Below, piece by piece: positions 44,815 through 53,641 of a stretch of 64,000 nucleotides of DNA. The position numbers and the translations under genes were made by a program. The notes beneath the pieces are model-generated. The model saw only the letters and a list, made by a program, of their open reading frames with translations. It ran no database searches and had not been told where the DNA came from. The stretch lies in assembly GCF_000513955.1 (NCBI RefSeq), contig NZ_AZUZ01000018.1:19554-83553 (forward strand). The letters run 5' to 3'. This DNA is from Pseudoxanthomonas suwonensis J47. Lineage in GTDB: Bacteria; Pseudomonadota; Gammaproteobacteria; Xanthomonadales; Xanthomonadaceae. Positions within the stretch are counted from its first letter, which is position 1; the number at the start of each line of letters is the position of its first letter.

Positions 44815-46275
44815 ATGTACCTCGAGCTGGACGGAAACGGCCCGCTGCAGGCCCAGCTGATCCGCGCGCTGAAGGCGGCGGTGCTTGGCGGCCGCACCGC
44901 GCACGGCGAACGCCTGCCACCCACCCGGCAGCTGGCGCGGGAGCTGGGCGTGTCGCGCAATACCGTGCTGCTGGCCTACGAGCAGCTGCGCGCGGAAGGC
45001 TTCATCGAGGGCCGGATCGGCTCCGGCAGCTACGTCACCCCGCCGCTGCGCGCATTGCAGCCACCGGACACCGGCGAGGCGCCGCTGCCGCCGCAGTCGG
45101 AGTTCGCCCGGCGCGGGCGCCGCTACCACGACCACGAGCACATGGCCGGCCGCACCGTGCCCGGCATGCGCTACGCCTTCCAGTACGGCGTCCCGATGGC
45201 CAACCCGGCGCTGGCCACCGCCTGGGCGCGCGAGCTCGCGCACGCGGCGGCCTACACGCCGCCGGGCTATCCGCCGGCGCAGGGCCTCCCGGCGCTGCGC
45301 GAGGCGGTGTGCGACTACCTGGCGCGACGGCGCGGCGTCGTCGCCGCGCCGGAGGACGTGTTCATCGTCGCCGGCACCCAGCAGGCGGTGGCGCTGGCCG
45401 CGCGCGTGCTGCTCGATCCGGGCGACGTCGCCGTGCTGGAGGAACCGCACTATTCGGCGCTGCGCGAACTGCTGCAGATCCATGGCGCGCGCGTGCGCAC
45501 CGTGCCCGTCGACGCCGAAGGGCTGTGCTGCGACCTGTTGCCGCAACCGGCGCCGAAGCTCGCTTGCGTGACGCCTTCGCACCAGTTCCCGTCCGGCGCG
45601 CTGATGTCGTTGCCGCGCCGCCTGGCGCTGCTGGAATACGCCCACCGCCACGGCTGCTGGGTGCTGGAGGACGACTACGACGGCGAGTTCCGCTACGACG
45701 GCCGCCCGCTCGCGGCGCTGCGTTCGCTCGACCGCCACGGGCGCGTGGTCTACATCGGCACCTTCTCCAAGGCCGTGTTCCCGGCCCTGCGCCTGGGCTA
45801 CCTGGTGGCGCCGCCGGGACTGCGCACCGATTTCCTCAACGCCAAGTGGCAGGACGACTTCGGCTCGCCGGCGATCGAGCAGGCGGCGCTGGCGCGCTTC
45901 ATCGCCGACGGCGGCTTCGAGCGCCACCTGCGGCGCGCGGCGAGGGCGCTGCGCGAACGCCGCGAGGCATTGCTGGAGGGACTGCGTGCCACGGTCGGCG
46001 AGCGCCTGGAAGTCGGCGACTCGCGGGCCGGTATGCACCTGGTGGCCTGGTGGCGCGGCCACGACGCCGCCGACGGCGATGCGCTGATCGCCCATGCCCG
46101 CACCCGCGGGCTGGCGCTGTATCCGATCGCGCCGTACTACCTCGAGCCGCCGGATCGCGCCGGCCTGCTGCTGGGCTTCGCCAGCCTCGGAACCGCCGAG
46201 ATCCGCGAAGCGGTGGCGCTGTTCGCGCGCTGCCTGGACGAGATGGAAGGAAAGCGCGCCGCGGCTCCGCCGTGA
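44815..46275 (+). CDS. MocR/PdxR-type regulator (GntR HTH plus aminotransferase domain)
   Basis: The 486-aa protein combines an N-terminal GntR winged helix (MYLELDGNGPLQAQLIRALKAAVLGGRTAHGERLPPTRQLARELGVSRNTVLLAYEQLRAEGFIEGRIGSGSYV) with a fold-type I aminotransferase domain. The PLP lysine is in TFSKAVFPALRLGYL (about Lys319), and DDYDGEFRYDGRPL is the usual PLP aspartate region. Such proteins sense PLP or amino compounds and control vitamin B6, taurine or related genes. I preferred the ATG at 44815 over an in-frame ATG at 44752. No pdxST genes are adjacent, so the target is unclear. Confidence 0.9.
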   Translation: MYLELDGNGPLQAQLIRALKAAVLGGRTAHGERLPPTRQLARELGVSRNTVLLAYEQLRAEGFIEGRIGSGSYVTPPLRALQPPDTGEAPLPPQSEFARRGRRYHDHEHMAGRTVPGMRYAFQYGVPMANPALATAWARELAHAAAYTPPGYPPAQGLPALREAVCDYLARRRGVVAAPEDVFIVAGTQQAVALAARVLLDPGDVAVLEEPHYSALRELLQIHGARVRTVPVDAEGLCCDLLPQPAPKLACVTPSHQFPSGALMSLPRRLALLEYAHRHGCWVLEDDYDGEFRYDGRPLAALRSLDRHGRVVYIGTFSKAVFPALRLGYLVAPPGLRTDFLNAKWQDDFGSPAIEQAALARFIADGGFERHLRRAARALRERREALLEGLRATVGERLEVGDSRAGMHLVAWWRGHDAADGDALIAHARTRGLALYPIAPYYLEPPDRAGLLLGFASLGTAEIREAVALFARCLDEMEGKRAAAPP

Positions 46276-46285
46276 CGCATGGAAC

Positions 46286-46720
46286 TCAGCGTCCCGCGCG
46301 CCACGCCAGCAGCGGCCCCAGCGCCAGCAGCACCAGGTCGAGCCGGGTATTGGCCATCAGGCTGAGCGTCATCACGTACCAGGCGCCCATCTTCGGCGCC
46401 GCTTCCCACGGCGCCATGCCCATCTGCCCGCCGATGTGGCCGGCGGCGACGAACCACTGCACCGCCACGACCATCGTCACGGTGGCCAGCGCCGCCAGCA
46501 GGCTTCGCGCCCGGCCGGCCGCCATTCCGCCCAGGCGCAGCATCCACGCCGCTTCCAGCCCCGCCAGCAGCGCCACCCAGCCGTGCTGGCGGTCCGTGGC
46601 CAGGGCCAGCGAGGTCCAGGCCACGACCATGGTCACCATGCCCAGCACGAGCATGAACGGCCACAGCCAGCGCGCATGCGGCGGGTGGGCGGATGGCCGG
46701 GGGGACGGTGCGGGCGACAT
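46286..46720 (-). CDS. Small membrane protein of unknown function
   Basis: The 144-aa product has a short Pro/Ser-rich N-terminus and four hydrophobic helices (WLWPFMLVLGMVTMVVAWTSLAL, WVALLAGLEAAWML, LLAALATVTMVVAVQWFVAAG and the C-terminal LDLVLLALGPLLAW). I do not recognise a family. The frame stays open to a farther ATG at 46780, but that start would lie inside the sufT promoter region, so I chose 46720. It ends 10 bases from the convergent mocR-type stop. Confidence 0.65.
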   Translation of the reverse strand: MSPAPSPRPSAHPPHARWLWPFMLVLGMVTMVVAWTSLALATDRQHGWVALLAGLEAAWMLRLGGMAAGRARSLLAALATVTMVVAVQWFVAAGHIGGQMGMAPWEAAPKMGAWYVMTLSLMANTRLDLVLLALGPLLAWRAGR

Positions 46721-46740
46721 CGACAGGGGGTCCGGTAAAA

Positions 46741-46798
46741 GGCCGTCAAGGATACGCGCAGGCCGCGTGAGGCGGGGCATCGGTTAGAATTGACGGCC
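46741..46798. promoter_or_regulatory. sufT promoter region with 9-bp inverted repeat
   Basis: GGCCGTCAA (46741-46749) and TTGACGGCC (46790-46798) are perfect inverted arms 40 bases apart. A -10-like TAGAAT lies at 46785-46790, ending at the right arm. The arms bracket the presumed promoter of sufT. Confidence 0.5.
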
Positions 46799-46859
46799 TC
46801 CCCACACGCCGGCCAGGGCCTGCCTTGCAGGCGCGAGCCTGCAGCCCCATATCGGCCCC

Positions 46860-47411
46860 ATGTACTCCCGCAGCAGCGAACCCGTCCGTTTCGAGCGCGA
46901 CTGCGCCGCCGTCATGGTGCCGCAGGGCGAAGCCGTGACCCTGCCCGCCGGCAGCGTCGGCTACATCACCCAGGGCCTCGGCGGCAGCTATACCGTCTTC
47001 GTCGAAGGCAACCTGTTCCGGATCGCGGGCAAGGACGCGGACGCGATCGGCAAGGAACCGGAGCCGGAGCTGGAACTGCCCGCCGACGCCGGCGACGAGG
47101 AAGTCGAGGCGATGGTCTGGCGCCAGCTGCGCACCTGCTTCGACCCGGAAATCCCGTTCAACATCGTCGACCTCGGCCTGGTCTACGAGGCCAACCTGCG
47201 CCACCGCGACGACGGCACCCGCGCGATCGACGTGAAGATGACCCTGACCGCGCCCGGCTGCGGCATGGGCGAGATCCTGGTCGACGACGTGCGCAGCAAG
47301 CTCGAGCAGATCCCCACCATCGCCGAAGCCGACGTCGAACTGGTTTTCGACCCGCCGTGGGGCCGGCACATGATGTCCGAGGCCGCCCGGCTCGAGACCG
47401 GGATGTTCTGA
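46860..47411 (+). CDS. sufT: SufT-like Fe-S assembly protein (DUF59/MIP18 domain)
   Basis: This 183-aa protein has an N-terminal beta-rich domain of the SufT type (CAAVMVPQGEAVTLPAGSVGYITQGLGGSYTVFVEGNLFRIAGKDADAIG) and a C-terminal DUF59 domain (LRTCFDPEIPFNIVDLGLVYEANL ... MTLTAPGCGMGEILVDDVRSKL ... VELVFDPPWGRHMMSE). SufT-like proteins help mature Fe-S proteins. The rest of the suf operon is not next to it here. A small hairpin (TGCAGGC/GCCTGCA, 46826-46843) lies 16 bases before the ATG and could affect translation. Confidence 0.92.
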   Translation: MYSRSSEPVRFERDCAAVMVPQGEAVTLPAGSVGYITQGLGGSYTVFVEGNLFRIAGKDADAIGKEPEPELELPADAGDEEVEAMVWRQLRTCFDPEIPFNIVDLGLVYEANLRHRDDGTRAIDVKMTLTAPGCGMGEILVDDVRSKLEQIPTIAEADVELVFDPPWGRHMMSEAARLETGMF

Positions 47412-47514
47412 TCGCCTGGAGCGATCTGATGGCGTAGCCGGACATTGCCGCAGGCCCGCATCCGGCGCGACGCGCCTGCACGGTCCCGGCACCCGTATCC
47501 TCGTCGTTTCCCAG

Positions 47515-47546
47515 CCCCGGATGCGCTTCGCTTATCCGGGCTACGG
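47515..47546. repeat. REP-like palindromic element
   Basis: CCCCGGATGCG-CTTCG-CTTATCCGGGC is an imperfect palindrome followed by TACGGG, between sufT and the convergent ybaK gene. A related copy occurs at 53431-53466. Confidence 0.65.
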
Positions 47547-47554
47547 GCCGTCGC

Positions 47555-48043
47555 TTACGCCCGGCTGATCGCCGCCGCCTGCGCCTGCAGCACGCGCACC
47601 GCGTCCGCCGGCGCCAGTTCCAGCAGCAGGCCGCGCTGGCCGGCGTTGATGTAGACGCTGGCCTCGGCCATCGCGTCCTGCTCGAACCACACCGGCGCCG
47701 GCCGCTGCTGCCCGAACGGGCTGATCCCGCCGACCTTGTAGCCCGTGCGACGCTCGGCCTCGGGCACTTCCATCATCCGCGCGGCCTTGCCGCCGGCCGC
47801 CGCGGCCAGCGCCTTCGGCTGCAGCTGGCGGTCGCTGGGCAGGACCACGCATACCGCGCGCGTATCCACCCACGCCATCAGCGTCTTCAGCACCCGCGAC
47901 GGCGGCACGCCCAGCGCCGCGGCCGCCTGCAGGCCCTTGCCGCCCGCGCTGGCCTGCGCGTCGGGGTCGTAGTCGTACGGGTGCAGCCGGTAGGCGATCC
48001 CGGCCGCATCGAGCGCGCGGGTGGCCCGGGTCGCCATCGACAT
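47555..48043 (-). CDS. ybaK: YbaK-type aminoacyl-tRNA deacylase
   Basis: This 162-aa protein matches the YbaK/Cys-tRNA(Pro) deacylase family: TRALDAAGIAYRLHPYDYDPDAQASAGGKGLQAAAALGVPPSRVLKTLMAW, then VVLPSDRQLQPKALAAAAGGKAARMMEVPEAERRTGYKVGGISPFGQ with the conserved Lys and the GGISPFG loop. It clears mischarged Cys-tRNA(Pro). It starts 10 bases after the asparaginase-domain gene on the same strand. Confidence 0.94.
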   Translation of the reverse strand: MSMATRATRALDAAGIAYRLHPYDYDPDAQASAGGKGLQAAAALGVPPSRVLKTLMAWVDTRAVCVVLPSDRQLQPKALAAAAGGKAARMMEVPEAERRTGYKVGGISPFGQQRPAPVWFEQDAMAEASVYINAGQRGLLLELAPADAVRVLQAQAAAISRA

Positions 48044-48053
48044 CGGCCTGGCC

Positions 48054-48539
48054 TCAGATCGGCTCGAAGCGGTTGGCGGCCACGTTCTTGCGGACCTTGT
48101 CGGGGTCCCAGACCAGGCCGTTCATGGCGATGTACACGCCTTCCGGCAGCGACTGCACCGCGCCGATCGCGCAGCCGATGTTGAACTCCGCGTCCGAACC
48201 GCGGAAGCGCGCCGGGCTCAGCGCGCCGGTCATCACGATGGTCTTGCCCGGGATCGACTTCAGCACCTTGCCGGTCTGCACCATGCTGTCGGTGCCGTGG
48301 GTCACGAGTACGTGGCGGGTCGGCTGCGCGGCGATCGTGGCGCGGACCAGCTCGCGGTCCTCGTCGGTGATGTGCAGCGAATCCTTGCGCAGGATCGGGA
48401 TCACGCTGAAACGGAAGCTGACGCCCAGCTCGCGCAGGATCGTGCCGATCTGCGGTTCGCCGATCTGGTAGTCGGACTTGTCGTCGAAGTAGATCTTGTC
48501 GATGGTGCCGCCGGTGGTGACGATCAGCAGTTCTTCCAT
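48054..48539 (-). CDS. Asparaginase-domain protein, short form
   Basis: This 161-aa protein contains the N-terminal asparaginase/glutaminase motif IVTTGGTIDKIYFDD with the catalytic Thr, and the second motif LVTHGTDSMVQTGKVLK, and ends soon after GAVQSLPEGVYIAMNGLVWDPDKVRKN. Normal L-asparaginases are about 330 aa with a C-terminal domain, which is absent here. Similar short proteins are annotated in many bacteria, so this looks like a real short family rather than a truncation. Activity cannot be inferred. ATG 48539 fits the motif start. Confidence 0.88.
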   Translation of the reverse strand: MEELLIVTTGGTIDKIYFDDKSDYQIGEPQIGTILRELGVSFRFSVIPILRKDSLHITDEDRELVRATIAAQPTRHVLVTHGTDSMVQTGKVLKSIPGKTIVMTGALSPARFRGSDAEFNIGCAIGAVQSLPEGVYIAMNGLVWDPDKVRKNVAANRFEPI

Positions 48540-48699
48540 TGCATTGCCCTGGTGCCGGCGCGCGCGCCGGACATGATCGGTGAGGCGGGCCGGCAGGCGC
48601 CGGGGCCGCGAAGTGCATCCATTATCGGTCCAAAGCCGGTGAAGGCCGTAGGCGTCGCGTGCAGGAACGTCCAGCGGCGCCACGCAGCGCGTGGGAGCT

Positions 48700-49040
48700 T
48701 CAGCCGCGCCGCCGCCCGAAGCGCGCCTGCAGCCCCGGCCAGCTCACCGTGGCGATGACCACCAGCGACAGCACGATCGCCAGCCACGCGAACAGCGCCT
48801 CGCCAGGGCGGGTCCAGGCGACCATCACCCCGTGGCTGAACCAGCCCAGGGCGAACACGCCGCCCCAGAACGCCGAACGGCGGCCGCCGCGCCATGCCGG
48901 CACCGCCAGCAGCAGCGGCGGCAGCGCGAACACCAGCAGCGCAGCGACCGCATGGCGGTCGGCATGGAACCAGGCCGCGTAGAGCAGGGCCAGCGCCAGC
49001 AGCGCGGCGCCGGCGATGCGCGCGGAGGTCGGCGCGGCCA

Positions 49041-49041
<1 letters not shown>
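48700..49041 (-). CDS. DUF2069 membrane protein
   Basis: The 113-aa protein has four hydrophobic helices (IAGAALLALALLYAAWF, AVAALLVFALPPLLLAVPAW, AFWGGVFALGWFSHGVMVAW, ALFAWLAIVLSLVVIATVSW) and fits DUF2069, which is usually found directly after wrbA. The ATG shares one base with the wrbA stop (TGATG), so the pair is coupled. Function is unknown. Confidence 0.87.
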
Positions 49042-51013
<1,972 letters not shown>

Positions 51014-51015
51014 CC

Positions 51016-51609
51016 ATGCGTCTTCCTTTCCCCCTCGCCGTGCTGGCGCTGCCGCTGCTGCTGGCCGCCTGCACGCAGGAACCGCCTGCGCCCGCCGCGC
51101 AACCCGGTTCGACCTCCGCGGCTCCGCCCGCGCCCGAAGCGCCGGCTGCGCCCGCCGAACCGGAAGCGCCGCCGCCGGGCGTGGTCGAGCGCACCGCGGA
51201 GCAGCCGCGTTTCTCGGCGCTGGCGGTGGACGGGAAGATGTACGACCTGGCCGCGCACCGCGGCCGCTGGGTGGTGGTGAACTTCTGGGCGACCTGGTGC
51301 AAGCCGTGCCTGAAGGAGATGCCGGAGCTGTCGGCGCTGCACACCATGCGCGAGAACATCGAGGTGGTGGGCCTGGCCTACGAGGACGCCACGGTCGAGG
51401 AGATGCGCGCCTTCCTGGCCGAGCATCCGGTCTCGTACCCGATCGTGATCCTCGATCCGCTCAGCCCGCCGCAGGATTTCGCCACGCCGCGCGGCCTGCC
51501 GATGACCTACCTGCTGTCGCCGGACGGCAAGGTCGCGCGCCAGTTCCTGGGGCCGGTCACCGCCTACGACATCGAGACCGCGATCGGTTCCGGCGGCGGG
51601 GCGCCATGA
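51016..51609 (+). CDS. TlpA-like thioredoxin-fold lipoprotein
   Basis: This 197-aa protein has a lipoprotein signal (LLLAAC, Cys19), a Pro/Ala-rich tether to about 60, and a TlpA/ResA thioredoxin domain with WATWCKPC (Cys95/Cys98) and the cis-Pro region RGLPMTYLLSPDGKV. It should carry out thiol-disulfide exchange in the periplasm. It is coupled to yihY upstream and to the acylphosphatase gene downstream by ATGA. Confidence 0.93.
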   Translation: MRLPFPLAVLALPLLLAACTQEPPAPAAQPGSTSAAPPAPEAPAAPAEPEAPPPGVVERTAEQPRFSALAVDGKMYDLAAHRGRWVVVNFWATWCKPCLKEMPELSALHTMRENIEVVGLAYEDATVEEMRAFLAEHPVSYPIVILDPLSPPQDFATPRGLPMTYLLSPDGKVARQFLGPVTAYDIETAIGSGGGAP

Positions 51610-51890
51610 ACGCGCCGCGCCAGGCCCGGCGCTGGCGCGTGAGGGGCCGCGTGCAGGGCGTGTTCTTCCGCGCCTCCACCCGCGAGCAGGCGCTGCGGCT
51701 GGAGCTGGACGGCAGCGCGGTCAACCTCGACGACGGCAGCGTGGAAGTCGTGGCGGCCGGCCCGGAGGTGGCGCTCGGCGAGCTGGAGCGATGGCTGCGG
51801 GTCGGTCCCCCGGCCGCGCGGGTCGATGCGCTGGAGCGCCTGGAGGCGCCGGATGCCGGCCAGGTGCCGGCGGGGTTCGCGATCGGCTGA
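51606..51890 (+). CDS. acyP: Acylphosphatase
   Basis: This 94-aa protein has the acylphosphatase motif VRGRVQGVFFRASTREQA, with the phosphate-binding Arg near 23, and the second motif with Asn in VNLDDGSVEVVAAG. The usual GWVxN is replaced by SAVN, a small change next to the catalytic Asn. It hydrolyses acyl phosphates. It overlaps the tlpA-like stop by four bases. Confidence 0.93.
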   Translation: MNAPRQARRWRVRGRVQGVFFRASTREQALRLELDGSAVNLDDGSVEVVAAGPEVALGELERWLRVGPPAARVDALERLEAPDAGQVPAGFAIG

Positions 51891-51908
51891 GCCGCCGGTG
51901 CGGGCGGC
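51891..51908. terminator. Short hairpin between acyP and moaB
   Basis: GCCGCC (51891-51896) pairs with GGCGGC (51903-51908) around a six-base loop between convergent stops. There is no T-run, so termination here is only likely. Confidence 0.4.
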
Positions 51909-51917
51909 GTTACGCTG

Positions 51918-52436
51918 TTACTCGCGCAGGCGCGGGCGCAGCGTCGCCAGGTTGCAGGGCCTGGTCCGCGAATCGAGCTGGCGGCGGATGATCCGCTCCC
52001 AGGCGGTGCGGCAGGCCGAGGTCGAGCCGGGCAGGGCGAACAGGAAGGTGGCGTTGGCCAGTCCGGCGAAGGCGCGCGACTGCAGCGAGGACGTGCCGAT
52101 CTCCTCGAAGCTCACCGCGCGGAACAGCTCGCCGAAGCCGGGCATTTCCTTGTCGAGCAGGGGCAGCAGCGCCTCCGGGGTGGAGTCGCGCCCGGTGAAG
52201 CCGGTGCCGCCGGTGACGAGGATGCCGTCGACCTGGGGATCGGCGATCCACTGCGAGACGACGGCGCGCAGGCGGTAGCGGTCGTCAGGCAGCAGGTCGC
52301 GCGCATGGACGCGGTGTCCTGCTTCGGCGAGCGCGGCGGCAAGCCAGTCGCCGGAGGTGTCGTTGTCCGGCGTGCGCGTGTCCGACACGGTCAGCACGCA
52401 GACGTTGAGCGGAATGAAGTCGGAGCTGGCGGTCAT
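51918..52436 (-). CDS. moaB: Molybdenum cofactor biosynthesis protein B
   Basis: The 172-aa protein matches MoaB/MogA: VCVLTVSDTRTPDNDTSGDWLAAALAEAGHRV, the molybdopterin site VDGILVTGGTGFTGRDSTPEAL, and FGELFRAVSFEEIGTSSLQSRAFAGLANATFLFALPGSTSACRTAW. It adenylylates molybdopterin, or acts in that step together with other Moa/Mog proteins. No other moa gene is adjacent. The DNA upstream of it (52437 onward) is the repeat mosaic. Confidence 0.95.
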   Translation of the reverse strand: MTASSDFIPLNVCVLTVSDTRTPDNDTSGDWLAAALAEAGHRVHARDLLPDDRYRLRAVVSQWIADPQVDGILVTGGTGFTGRDSTPEALLPLLDKEMPGFGELFRAVSFEEIGTSSLQSRAFAGLANATFLFALPGSTSACRTAWERIIRRQLDSRTRPCNLATLRPRLRE

Positions 52437-52534
52437 GGGACATAGCCTATACGCGTCGGCTCCCTTGCGCGCGCGATGTGTGGATACCCCGGGAGTAGGG
52501 CTGGGTCGCGCTGGGTAGCGCGCATCGAGTGGCA

Positions 52535-52640
52535 GGCTTCAGGCGGAGCCGCGGCAGCGCGGGCGGTGCCGGGAATGAACAAGGGCGTTGGCGACGTCTG
52601 GCGCGTCGCCACGTGCCAGTTGCGCCACCGCATGCGCAGC
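52535..52640. repeat. Mosaic unit A1-C1
   Basis: Module A begins GGCTTCAGGCGGAGCC (52535) and module C begins GCCGGGAATGAAC (52568). C holds CTGGCGCGT-CGCC-ACGTGCCAG (52598-52619), a 9-bp palindrome with one G-T change. Confidence 0.8.
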
Positions 52641-52665
52641 GCCGCTTGAAAGCATTGGCGTGGCC

Positions 52666-52765
52666 GGCTTCGGACGGAGCCGCGGCAGCGCGGGGGGCGC
52701 CGGGAATGAACGAGGGCGCCGGCGACGTCTGGCGCGTCGCCACGCGCCAGTTGCCACACCGCATC
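52666..52765. repeat. Mosaic unit A2-C2
   Basis: This is a direct repeat of A1-C1, 131 bp downstream. The C palindrome is perfect here: CTGGCGCGT-CGCC-ACGCGCCAG at 52729-52750. An alternative overlapping stem GGCGACG/CGTCGCC uses the same bases. Confidence 0.82.
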
Positions 52766-52806
52766 GCACTGCGATCTGTGGATGAGAGGTCCGCTTTCCC
52801 GTGGCC

Positions 52807-52923
52807 GGCTTCGGACGGAGCCGCGGCAGCGCGGGGGTATGGCGCATCGCGCGGTTCCGCCGTCCATGGCTCCAACGCGCGAACGCGGGCCATCCATGGC
52901 CTGCTTGCGCCATACCCCCGCGC
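52807..52923. repeat. Mosaic unit A3-B1 with 18-bp inverted ends
   Basis: Module A3 runs straight into module B (TATGGCGCATCGCGCGG from 52838). An 18-bp sequence at 52829-52846 returns perfectly inverted at 52906-52923. Two CCATGG sites lie between. Confidence 0.82.
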
Positions 52924-52965
52924 TAACGCGTATTTCGGCGCGTTGGGGTCGTGGCTTCGTTCTCT

Positions 52966-52988
52966 CCCCTCTCCCACCGGGAGAGGGG
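52966..52988. repeat. C+T-rich hairpin D1
   Basis: CCCCTCTCCC-ACC-GGGAGAGGGG is a perfect 10-bp stem. The same block recurs, less perfectly, in D2 and D3. Such CCCTCTCCC blocks are common between genes in many proteobacteria. Confidence 0.8.
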
Positions 52989-53029
52989 CTGGGGGAGAGG
53001 GTAGGGACCTCTCGCCACGCCAACACGCC

Positions 53030-53125
53030 GACCCTCTCCCCAACCCCTCTCCCGGGGGGACAGGGGCTTTTGCACGCGCGGCCTATAGAAGCCCCGGCCT
53101 CAACGCCGCCCGAGGACGTCGTCCC
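53030..53125. repeat. Mosaic module D2 (about 95 bp)
   Basis: It starts GACCCTCTCCCCAACCCC and ends GCCGCCCGAGGACGTCGTC. The same 95-bp unit recurs at 53480-53573 with about ten differences. The hairpin arm is damaged here (GGGGGGACAGGGG). Confidence 0.8.
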
Positions 53126-53164
53126 AAGGGGTGTCATCAGCAGGCCGCGGCTGATGCGGCAAGG

Positions 53165-53323
53165 AAGCTGGCGCGTGGCGACGCGCCGGACGTCGCCAGC
53201 CCCCTTGTTTCATTCCCGGCGCGGTGCAAGCAGCACATGGATGTGCTGCGCTCGCGCGTTGGAGCAGGACGCGGAACCGCGCGATGCGCCATACCCCCTT
53301 GGGGCGGCGGCCCCGTCCGAAGC
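53165..53323. repeat. Inverted C3 and inverted B2-A4
   Basis: Bases 53165-53220 are a reverse-complement copy of module C, with the palindrome at 53168-53189. Bases 53231-53323 are a reverse-complement copy of B followed by A. A and B keep the A3-B1 order, which shows they move or duplicate as one unit. Confidence 0.8.
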
Positions 53324-53340
53324 CCGCTCTGCCACTGCCG

Positions 53341-53380
53341 CTGTTGCTGTTGCTCTCGCTCTTGCCGCTGCAGCGGCAAG
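53341..53380. repeat. Mosaic module E1
   Basis: A GCTGTTGCT-type run ends TCTTGCCGCTGCAGCGGCAAG, of which GCCGCTGCAGCGGC is itself a perfect palindrome. A related copy lies at 53589-53622, directly before the prfA stop. Confidence 0.65.
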
Positions 53381-53430
53381 ACACCGGTCCGGTGAACTCG
53401 AGGCGTCCGATGAGGACGCGGCAGCCAGTC

Positions 53431-53466
53431 CCCTGGATGCGGCCTTCGGCCTTATCCGGGCTACGC
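53431..53466. repeat. REP-like element, second copy
   Basis: CCCTGGATGCGGCCTTCGGCC-TTATCCGGGCTACG resembles the element at 47515-47546, with a longer stem (GGCC-TTC-GGCC). Confidence 0.6.
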
Positions 53467-53479
53467 ACGCTGGCACACC

Positions 53480-53573
53480 GACCCTCTCCCCCAACCCCTC
53501 TCCCGGTGGGAGAGGGGCTTCGTACGCGCGGACCATGGAAGCCCCGGGCTCAAGGCCGCCCGAGGGCGTCGTC
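53480..53573. repeat. Mosaic module D3
   Basis: Direct repeat of D2. The hairpin CCCCTCTCCC-GGT-GGGAGAGGGG is perfect in this copy. Confidence 0.8.
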
Positions 53574-53641
53574 GCAGGCTCACGTGACTGCTGTTGCTTT
53601 CGCTCTTGCCGGTGCAGCGGCGAGGCGGTGGTGCGGCGGGC

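Larger units (their letters stand above)
52437..53641. other. Gene-free 1.2-kb mosaic of intergenic repeats
   Basis: No convincing gene is present; long open frames here are low-complexity by-products of G+C content. The region is built from modules that recur in direct and inverted order: A (about 30 bp), B (about 60 bp), C (about 65 bp with a palindrome), D (C+T-rich hairpins), E (about 38 bp) and a REP-like element. The order is A1-C1, A2-C2, A3-B1, D1, D2, inverted C3, inverted B2-A4, E1, REP, D3, E2. Separate entries give the modules. Confidence 0.85.

Noticed and set aside
48054..48539. Asparaginase-domain gene as a broken pseudogene
   Set aside because: The reading frame is intact with both active-site motifs and a clean stop, and short proteins of this kind are common. 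The next gene follows closely with no leftover C-terminal domain.
52529..53395. Several 200-340-codon frames within the repeat mosaic
   Set aside because: They consist of repeated Arg/Ala/Gly/Pro segments made by translating the repeats. No start signal, domain or codon bias supports a gene.
52966..53520. Repeated CCCTCTCCC blocks as a possible CRISPR array
   Set aside because: Spacing is irregular, there are only three copies in different contexts, and no cas gene is near.
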